This document shows, one piece after another, positions 42,526-48,612 of a stretch of DNA of 48,612 nucleotides (positions are counted from its first letter, which is position 1; each line of letters opens with the position of its first letter). Below the pieces are notes generated by a model. The model made no database searches, had not been told where the DNA came from, and saw only the letters and a program-made list of their open reading frames with translations. The DNA lies in the NCBI GenBank assembly GCA_945871035.1, contig CAMBUD010000010.1:1-48612 (forward strand), read 5' to 3'. Source of the stretch: Planctomicrobium piriforme. GTDB taxonomy: Bacteria; Planctomycetota; Planctomycetia; Pirellulales; UBA1268. A program made the position numbers and the translations under genes.

Positions 42526-44436
42526 ATGGCTTCTCCCAAAGGCGAAAAGATCATCGGCATCGATCTGGGAACCACCAACTCCGTGGTGGCTGTCATGGAG
42601 GGCAAGGAGCCCAAGGTAATCGCTAATAAGGAAGGCAATCGGTTAACCCCGAGTGTGGTTGCCTTTAACGACAAGGGAGAAACGCTCGTTGGCGACACCG
42701 CACGTCGTCAAGCCGTTACCAATCCCAAACGTACGGTTTATTCGATCAAGCGTTTCATGGGTCGTCGGCATAATGAAGTAGCCAGCGAAGAAAAGATCGT
42801 GCCCTACGAAGTTGTGGGTGGCCCCGAAGACTACGTCACGGTCAAGGCCGGAGACCACACTTCAACACCACCGGAAATTTCGGCCAAGATTTTGCGGTCG
42901 CTTAAAGAGGCTGCTGAAAGTTATCTGGGGCACAAGGTCAACAAGGCCGTGATCACGGTACCGGCCTACTTCAACGACGCCCAGCGGCAGGCCACAAAAG
43001 ATGCCGGTCAGATCGCGGGCCTCGAGGTGATGCGGATCATTAACGAACCCACCGCTGCCGCGCTAGCCTACGGTCTCGATAAAAAGACGCAGGAAAAGAT
43101 TGTGGTGTTTGACTTAGGCGGCGGAACATTTGACGTGTCTGTCCTTGAGGTAGCTGATGGGGTATTCCGCGTGATCAGTACCAACGGGGATACGCATCTC
43201 GGTGGAGATGACTTTGATCAAACGCTCATCAATCATGTCGCCGATCAATTTAAGAAGGAGCAGGGGATTGATCTACGAAAAGATACAATGGCTTTGCAAA
43301 GACTCCAAGAGGCGTGCGAAAAAGCAAAGAAAGAATTGAGCACTGCGCAGAGCACTGACATCAATCTCCCCTTTATTACGGCCGATGCTACAGGGCCCAA
43401 GCATTTACTCGTCACGATTACGCGATCGCAGTTTGAGCAGATGTGCGATCACTTGGTTGAGAAGTGCCGAGGTCCTGTGGTGCAAGCCCTAAAGGACGCC
43501 AAGCTTGATCCCAAAGAGATCGATGAAGTTGTGCTCGTCGGGGGATCGACTCGCATTCCAAAGGTGCAGGAACTCGTCAAGAAGATTTTCCAAAAGGAGC
43601 CACACAAGGGGGTAAACCCCGACGAGGTTGTGGCACTTGGTGCCGCCATCCAGGGTGGTGTGCTGGGGGGCGAGGTTCAGGACGTGCTGCTTCTCGACGT
43701 TACACCACTCTCGTTGGGAATCGAAACTGAGGGCGGGCTTTTCACGAAACTTGTGGAGCGTAACACAACGGTTCCGACCGAGCGCAAGCAAGTCTTTAGC
43801 ACTGCCGCCGACAGCCAAACGACCGTCACGGTGAGCGTTTATCAAGGCGAGCGACCGATGGCTAAAGACAATCGCCGCCTCGGGCAGTTCAATCTCGACG
43901 GAATCCCTCCGGCACCGCGTGGCACACCCCAGATCGAGGTTAAATTTGACATTGATGCTAACGGCATCCTCGCTGTGAGCGCTAAAGATCTTGGTTCCAA
44001 CAAAGAACAAACCGTTAAAATTGAGCAGTCGAGCGGACTGAATGAAGCAGAGATCGAGCGGATGCGAAAAGACGCGGATCTTCATGCTGAAGAAGACAAG
44101 CATAAATTGCGACTTGCCGAGGCTCGAAATCGCGCCGAAGCACTCTGCTTTCAAACAGAGAAGCTCATCAAAGAAAATGATGAAAAGCTGTCGGCTTCCG
44201 ATAAAGCTCCGATTGAAGCAGCGATAGCAAAGGCTCGTGAAGTAGCAAAAGGGGAGGACGTCGATTCGATTACGTCGGCGCACGACTCACTGGAACAAGC
44301 GGCTCATGCCCTGTCAAAAGTGCTCTACGATGCTGCCGCTGCTGCTGGCAGCCAAGCAACGCCCAACTCGAATGCAGCAGCGACGCGTGCCGATGATGCG
44401 ATTGATGCCGAATTCGAGGTTAAGAAGGACAACTAG
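42526..44436 (+). CDS. dnaK: Molecular chaperone DnaK (Hsp70)
   Basis: DnaK folds and protects proteins in an ATP-driven cycle with DnaJ and GrpE. The 636-aa product has the ATPase motifs [45 protein letters not shown] and [13 protein letters not shown]. The substrate domain starts at [14 protein letters not shown] and the helical lid follows. The C-terminal tail is Ala/Asn-rich and ends [14 protein letters not shown], near the usual EEVD-like end. AAGGA lies 7 nt before ATG 42526. grpE and dnaJ are not adjacent; clpB follows 106 nt downstream. Confidence 0.98.
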   Translation: MASPKGEKIIGIDLGTTNSVVAVMEGKEPKVIANKEGNRLTPSVVAFNDKGETLVGDTARRQAVTNPKRTVYSIKRFMGRRHNEVASEEKIVPYEVVGGPEDYVTVKAGDHTSTPPEISAKILRSLKEAAESYLGHKVNKAVITVPAYFNDAQRQATKDAGQIAGLEVMRIINEPTAAALAYGLDKKTQEKIVVFDLGGGTFDVSVLEVADGVFRVISTNGDTHLGGDDFDQTLINHVADQFKKEQGIDLRKDTMALQRLQEACEKAKKELSTAQSTDINLPFITADATGPKHLLVTITRSQFEQMCDHLVEKCRGPVVQALKDAKLDPKEIDEVVLVGGSTRIPKVQELVKKIFQKEPHKGVNPDEVVALGAAIQGGVLGGEVQDVLLLDVTPLSLGIETEGGLFTKLVERNTTVPTERKQVFSTAADSQTTVTVSVYQGERPMAKDNRRLGQFNLDGIPPAPRGTPQIEVKFDIDANGILAVSAKDLGSNKEQTVKIEQSSGLNEAEIERMRKDADLHAEEDKHKLRLAEARNRAEALCFQTEKLIKENDEKLSASDKAPIEAAIAKAREVAKGEDVDSITSAHDSLEQAAHALSKVLYDAAAAAGSQATPNSNAAATRADDAIDAEFEVKKDN

Positions 44437-44542
44437 GCCATTCGTACAATAAGACTCCTGTAGCTGATAATCCTGCCATGCTCGACCGATAAGAGGCCCT
44501 TTCGTACAGCACCAATCTATTTCTAAGAGCGGGGAGGTTGTC

Positions 44543-47188
44543 GTGCCATTTCGGTTTGAATCGTTTACGATAAAAGCTCAAGAGGCCGTGCAGCGTGCCG
44601 CTGAATTAGCTGTTGCGCTGGGTAATCCACAGATCACACCCGTTCATCTTTTGCATGCCTTGCTGTCAGAGCGGGAAGGTATTATTCGTCCGCTGTTTGA
44701 AAAAATAGGTGTTGATCGGGGACATTTCGAGCGGATTATTGACGCTGAACTCTCACATCTTCCAAAAGTGACAGGTGGCTCGCAGCCGCAACCGGATCAA
44801 GAACTCCTATCGCTATTTGAAGCGGCCGCTGCCGAATCCGCTGCGATGAAGGATGAATTTGTCTCGACAGACCACTTGCTGCTAGGTCTGGCAAAAACAC
44901 CATCAAAGGGCAAAAATGTACTGCAGTTGGCTGCCGTTAACGAGCAGCAACTGCTGGCCGGCTTGCAGGCCGTTCGCGGTAGTTCTCGGATAACGGATCA
45001 GAATCCGGAGCAAAAGTTTCAGGCCCTAGAAAAATATGGGATCGACTTGGTCAAACGCGCCAGCCAAGGCAAGCTCGACCCGGTTATCGGCCGCGATCCT
45101 GAAATCCGTCGTGTGATTCAGGTACTATCACGCCGCACAAAAAATAATCCCGTTCTTATCGGTGAACCCGGTGTCGGGAAGACAGCTATCGCAGAGGGCT
45201 TAGCACTCCGGATTGTGCAGGCCGACGTGCCGGAAACACTGCGCAACAAACGGGTGATTGCGCTCGATTTAGGTGCGCTGATCGCTGGCACTAAATACCG
45301 TGGAGAGTTTGAGGACCGTCTCAAAGCGATCTTGCGCGAGGTTGAAGCAGCAGCGGGCGGCGTGATCCTTTTTATTGACGAACTGCACACCGTGATTGGT
45401 GCTGGAGCAGCCGAAGGGGGCTCCGATGCCGCCAACCTCTTAAAACCGGCGCTGGCCCGTGGTGAACTGCGGTGCATTGGTGCCACGACACTCGATGAAT
45501 TCAGAAAATATATCGAAAAAGATGCCGCTCTGGAGCGGCGTTTTCAGCCCGTGTTTGTGGGCGAACCGAGCGTGGAAGACACGATCGCCATCCTGCGCGG
45601 GCTGAAGCCTCGCTACGAAGCGCATCACAAGGGAGTGAAGATCAAGGATTCGGCACTTGTGGCGGCTGCCGAACTTTCGCAGCGGTACATCGCCGATCGC
45701 TTCTTGCCCGATAAAGCGATCGACTTAATGGACGAAGCTACTAGTCGGATTGCTATGGAATTGCAAAGCGTACCCAGTGAGATTGACGAGGTGCAGCGGC
45801 GTCTCGTGCAGTTGGAGTTAGCCGCGCGGCAATTAGCGGAGGAAACAGAAGAGCATGCGAAAGAGCGACTGGTAGTAATCGTAGAGGAATCGGCAGGGCT
45901 GCGTAAAAAGTTGGCCTGCCTCCGCGAGCAGTGGGAGTCCGAGAAGTCGGGTGTTGGTAGTCGACAGGAATTGCGCCAGAAGCTTGACGAGTCACAACTA
46001 GCATTTGAAAAAGCCAAGCTCGTCATTAAGGAGCGGCAGGCATCTGGGCTCGCCGTTGGTGAAGATCTCTACCAACGGCTCTACGAATTGGATCAGCAAT
46101 GCCGCACGCTCTCGGCCCGGGCAGAGCAGGAAGAAGATGCAGAGAAAAGCGGTGTCAAGGAGGCACCCCTGCCCAAGCGACTGTTGCGCCGCGAGGTCGG
46201 ACCAGAAGAGATTGCGGAAGTTGTGAGCGCATGGACTGGCATCCCGGTCACGCGTTTGGTTGAGACAGAACGAGCCAAACTGCTCGTTCTCGAAGAACGA
46301 TTGCACCAGCGTGTAATCGGTCAGAACGAGGCTGTGGAAGCAGTGAGTCATGCGGTGCGTCGCAGCCGATCGGGGTTGCAGGATGCAAATCGTCCGATCG
46401 GTTCATTTATTTTCTTAGGACCGACAGGCGTCGGGAAAACAGAGCTTTGCAAGGCACTGGCTGAGGTGCTATTTGACGATCAAAACGCAATGATCCGCCT
46501 CGACATGAGCGAGTTCATGGAAAAACATTCGGTCTCGCGACTGATCGGCGCTCCGCCGGGCTACGTTGGATACGAAGAAGGCGGCCGTCTCACAGAAGCC
46601 GTTCGTCGCCGTCCGTACTCTGTCGTATTACTCGATGAGATTGAAAAAGCCCATCGCGATGTTTTTAACGTGCTTCTGCAGGTACTCGACGACGGCCGCC
46701 TGTCCGACAGCCTTGGCCACACCGTCAATTTTACAAATACGATCGTTGTCATGACAAGCAACATTGGCAGTCAGTTGATTCAACAGATCACACAAGAAGG
46801 CGGCTCTCACGACACCCTGCGTGAGGCGGTAAAGGACTTACTGCAATCCCGGTTTTTACCAGAGTTTCTAAACCGCATCGATGAAACGATCGTGTTTCAT
46901 CCGCTTGATAAGAGACAGATAATAAAAATTGTTGAGATTCAGTTGAAACAACTCGAGAAACAAGCAGCGCGTGCCGGCATCGTGCTTGAGTGTAGCCCAG
47001 CAGCAGCCTCCGAGATCGCACGCCTCGGCTACGACCCGGCCTATGGTGCGCGTCCGCTCAAGCGCGTTATCCAACAGCAGTTGCAAAATCCACTGTCAAA
47101 AGCACTTTTGTCGGGACAATTCTCGGAGGGCAGTCGTGTAAAAATTACGTTTGAACAAGACGAATTTTTATTCAAAGCTAACGACTGA
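44543..47188 (+). CDS. clpB: Disaggregase ClpB (GTG start)
   Basis: ClpB is a hexameric AAA+ protein that dissolves aggregates together with DnaK. The 881-aa product has two N-terminal repeats ([20 protein letters not shown] and [13 protein letters not shown]), AAA-1 with [15 protein letters not shown] and [14 protein letters not shown], the coiled-coil middle domain at about 405-535 ([20 protein letters not shown]), and AAA-2 with [16 protein letters not shown] and [11 protein letters not shown]. The start codon is GTG at 44543 with a strong GGGGAGG 5 nt upstream (44531-44537), so start choice is clear. Adjacency to dnaK fits a joint heat-stress role. The gap contains no visible terminator. 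Confidence 0.98.
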   Translation: MPFRFESFTIKAQEAVQRAAELAVALGNPQITPVHLLHALLSEREGIIRPLFEKIGVDRGHFERIIDAELSHLPKVTGGSQPQPDQELLSLFEAAAAESAAMKDEFVSTDHLLLGLAKTPSKGKNVLQLAAVNEQQLLAGLQAVRGSSRITDQNPEQKFQALEKYGIDLVKRASQGKLDPVIGRDPEIRRVIQVLSRRTKNNPVLIGEPGVGKTAIAEGLALRIVQADVPETLRNKRVIALDLGALIAGTKYRGEFEDRLKAILREVEAAAGGVILFIDELHTVIGAGAAEGGSDAANLLKPALARGELRCIGATTLDEFRKYIEKDAALERRFQPVFVGEPSVEDTIAILRGLKPRYEAHHKGVKIKDSALVAAAELSQRYIADRFLPDKAIDLMDEATSRIAMELQSVPSEIDEVQRRLVQLELAARQLAEETEEHAKERLVVIVEESAGLRKKLACLREQWESEKSGVGSRQELRQKLDESQLAFEKAKLVIKERQASGLAVGEDLYQRLYELDQQCRTLSARAEQEEDAEKSGVKEAPLPKRLLRREVGPEEIAEVVSAWTGIPVTRLVETERAKLLVLEERLHQRVIGQNEAVEAVSHAVRRSRSGLQDANRPIGSFIFLGPTGVGKTELCKALAEVLFDDQNAMIRLDMSEFMEKHSVSRLIGAPPGYVGYEEGGRLTEAVRRRPYSVVLLDEIEKAHRDVFNVLLQVLDDGRLSDSLGHTVNFTNTIVVMTSNIGSQLIQQITQEGGSHDTLREAVKDLLQSRFLPEFLNRIDETIVFHPLDKRQIIKIVEIQLKQLEKQAARAGIVLECSPAAASEIARLGYDPAYGARPLKRVIQQQLQNPLSKALLSGQFSEGSRVKITFEQDEFLFKAND

Positions 47189-47236
47189 TGGAACCACGGA
47201 GGCTGATCGATTGGCCCGAGATTAAACTACGCCAAA

Positions 47237-47434
47237 TTAACCGCGTTTCCGCTCTTCAAGACCCATGTGCGCAATGATCGCATTACAGCCAGTTGTCATT
47301 TTTCGCAGTTTCTGTGCCATCACGAGTTTTTCCGAAGTAGTCGACTTTTTCAGCTTTGACTGAAACTTGACCAGCTTCTTGCGACGGTGACGGCGTCGCT
47401 TGATTTCCTTCATCCGATTGCTGATGCCGCCCAT
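47237..47434 (-). CDS. Small basic protein of unknown function (65 aa)
   Basis: ATG 47434 is preceded by AAGGA 10 nt upstream, giving 65 aa; longer in-frame reading runs back through the tRNA gene and is not used. About one third of the residues are Lys or Arg, including KEIKRRRHRRKKLVKFQSKL, with a helical pattern through KLVMAQKLRKMTTGCNAIIA. It resembles a short planctomycete family (I recall DUF6800, unverified) with an RRRHRR core and a terminal 'W/MGL' segment. The charge suggests RNA or ribosome binding, but that is inference. It converges on clpB and is divergent from tRNA-Ser. Confidence 0.7.
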   Translation of the reverse strand: MGGISNRMKEIKRRRHRRKKLVKFQSKLKKSTTSEKLVMAQKLRKMTTGCNAIIAHMGLEERKRG

Positions 47435-47562
47435 GAATCTTGAGTTCCTTTTTTGTAGGCTTCCAATAGGGCGACTGTAGAAAATATTGTCGACTTCGTC
47501 AAAGCCATTCAATGCAGCGGCGTTGGAGAGGGCTTCTCGGTCGGATAAACTGACAGTGCGAT

Positions 47563-47649
47563 GGATGGGTGGCAGAGCGGTTGAATGCACCGGTCTTGAA
47601 AACCGGCAGACGTGAAAGCGTCTCGTGGGTTCAAATCCCACCCCATCCG
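47563..47649 (+). tRNA. tRNA-Ser (anticodon UGA)
   Basis: An 87-nt cloverleaf ending at the discriminator base. The acceptor stem is GGATGGG/CCCATCC, perfect. The D arm contains GGCAGAGCGGTTGAATGC. The anticodon stem CCGGT/ACCGG encloses CTTGAAA, giving anticodon TGA. A long variable arm (GACG-TGAAAG-CGTC) marks a class II tRNA, as for Ser. The T arm is GTGGG-TTCAAAT-CCCAC. The discriminator is G47649, the Ser identity base. The 3' CCA is not encoded (CTT follows). Confidence 0.97.
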
Positions 47650-47834
47650 CTTGATTGCGGTTTCAATTTTGACCCAAGGCTGCCAGGGGCAACAAAAGTG
47701 CCGAGCGTGAATTACTGCTTGGTATCCAAGACTTTTTGACAGTTTTTGGGATTTGCCACAATAACGACTCTGACCAATGACACCTGCGATAGCAAATGCC
47801 TGCAGTGACGATCTGCAGAGTAAAGCTGAAAGAA

Positions 47835-48612
47835 ATGACGTTCATGCATGCACCGTTGGCTTTGCCGCCGCCTGCAAAAACATCTCCCGAACGGCACTAT
47901 GCCTGGTGGTTGATTATGTGTTTGTGCGGGGTCGATTATTTCAGCACTCTCGGCTACCAACCGTCGATTGCATTTGAAGGCGCGGGAATCCTCGCTCCCT
48001 TCGCCACGATCATTCTGGTGCTGGTAACCGTCTTTGGTGCACTGCCAATCTACCGGTATGTCGCTACACAAACGCCCGATGGTGTTGGATCGGTCGGCAT
48101 GATCGAGCGACTTTTTAGCGGTTGGACTGGCAAGATCGTGGTGCTCGTGCTGATTGGCTTTGCAGGGACAGATTTCGTCATTACCAAAACGCTTTCTGCT
48201 GCCGACGCTGCGGCACATCTCATCAGTAACCCGCTCTTCACAGCCAACACCCCAACATGGATGCAGGGACAGATAAGTGTCTCTGCCGTTTTGCTGGTTC
48301 TTTTGGGTGCGATGTTTTTAAAAGGCTACGACGAAGTGGTTGGAGTAGCAACGGTCTTAGTAACGGTCTATTTAAGCCTCACGCTCGTCATTATTCTGGC
48401 CGGACTCACGTACTTTGTGACCCACCCCGATCTGCTATCGCACTGGCTTGCAACGATAGCCGAAGGCAATTACCACACTGCGCACATACCTCTTCAAGGC
48501 AAAGGTTTTTGGGTTGTGCTTGGAATATCCTGCCTCATTTTTCCTAAGCTCGCTTTGGGAATGAGCGGTTTTGAGACAGGAGTTCTCCACATTCATCTTG
48601 TTCGTGGAACAG
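47835..48612 (+). CDS. APC-like amino acid permease, N-terminal part
   Basis: The gene runs off the window end with no stop. The start is probably ATG 47835 (GAAAGA just upstream); in-frame ATGs at 47796 and 47844 are alternatives. It has a short polar N-terminus, then WWLIMCLCGVDYFSTLGYQP followed by SIAFEGAGILAPFA, the first helix of a permease group that I associate with large 'amino acid transporter' proteins. At least five hydrophobic segments are visible: about residues 23-37, 49-67, 96-110, 145-163 and 169-190. The sequence LIGFAGTDFVITKTLSAADA is characteristic of this group. The substrate is unknown; K+/KUP-like function cannot be excluded from this part. The 3' half is needed for a firm call. 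Confidence 0.8.
   Translation, partial: MTFMHAPLALPPPAKTSPERHYAWWLIMCLCGVDYFSTLGYQPSIAFEGAGILAPFATIILVLVTVFGALPIYRYVATQTPDGVGSVGMIERLFSGWTGKIVVLVLIGFAGTDFVITKTLSAADAAAHLISNPLFTANTPTWMQGQISVSAVLLVLLGAMFLKGYDEVVGVATVLVTVYLSLTLVIILAGLTYFVTHPDLLSHWLATIAEGNYHTAHIPLQGKGFWVVLGISCLIFPKLALGMSGFETGVLHIHLVRGT

Noticed and set aside
47435..47641. Upstream extension of the small basic protein through the tRNA-Ser gene
   Set aside because: It would run across an intact tRNA; the ATG at 47434 with AAGGA upstream fits better.
1..48612. CRISPR arrays, insertion sequences, phage genes or rRNA
   Set aside because: No regularly spaced repeats, transposase motifs, integrase motifs or rRNA-like segments were seen.

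Overview
The window looks like chromosomal DNA of a planctomycete, most likely of the Pirellulales. This is inferred from the complete 'PVM-type' (Planctomycetes-Verrucomicrobia) bacterial microcompartment (BMC) locus, a YdjY-type secreted protein, a DUF1080 protein, a secreted S46 peptidase, a GH127 glycosidase, and an isoleucyl-tRNA synthetase with an unusual Trp-rich CP1 motif. Base composition is moderate, intergenic gaps are short, and several genes overlap by 4 nt. No insertion sequences, prophage, CRISPR array or rRNA were seen.

Layout. (1) 1-3060: the start of a secreted YdjY-like gene, a large unknown protein, and the PLP-homeostasis protein YggS. (2) 3128-8302, minus strand: GreA, a coiled-coil zinc-ribbon protein, the primary sigma factor RpoD with a clear intrinsic terminator, and primase DnaG starting at TTG. 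(3) 8576-11648: a stand-alone receiver protein, a PAP2 phosphatase and the ComM/YifB AAA protein. (4) 11857-14972, plus strand: an S46 peptidase and a DUF1080 protein. (5) 15135-24035, minus strand: a 12-gene BMC operon read from the DeoR regulator through PduL, two BMC-H, an acetate-kinase homologue, BMC-P, CoA-acylating aldehyde dehydrogenase, BMC-P, an RpiB-like unknown, BMC-P, class II aldolase and a lactate/malate dehydrogenase. (6) 24270-26901, plus strand: a GNAT protein and a secreted GH127 beta-L-arabinofuranosidase-like enzyme. (7) 26999-42147, minus strand: housekeeping blocks, namely ileS-purN-dinB; punA; argC-argJ; yicC-gmk-rpoZ-coaC-coaB (coaBC as two genes); secG, tpiA and pheA. 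(8) 42526-48612: dnaK, clpB, a small basic protein on the minus strand, tRNA-Ser(UGA), and the start of an APC-like permease running off the end.

How the BMC genes should work together. From the published PVM organelle, the aldolase splits L-fuculose-1-P or L-rhamnulose-1-P into dihydroxyacetone phosphate and lactaldehyde. The aldehyde dehydrogenase makes lactyl-CoA, PduL makes lactyl phosphate, the kinase yields ATP plus lactate, and the dehydrogenase recycles NAD. The isomerase and kinase that feed the aldolase are not in this window. The system class is already described. What looks new or under-described is the degenerate RpiB-like protein with a cargo-type helix, the altered active site of the kinase (catalytic Asp to Glu), an Arg at the substrate-specificity position of the dehydrogenase, and strong intercistronic hairpins around the shell genes, including a perfect 16-bp inverted repeat. 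All readings were done by eye; no database search was run.
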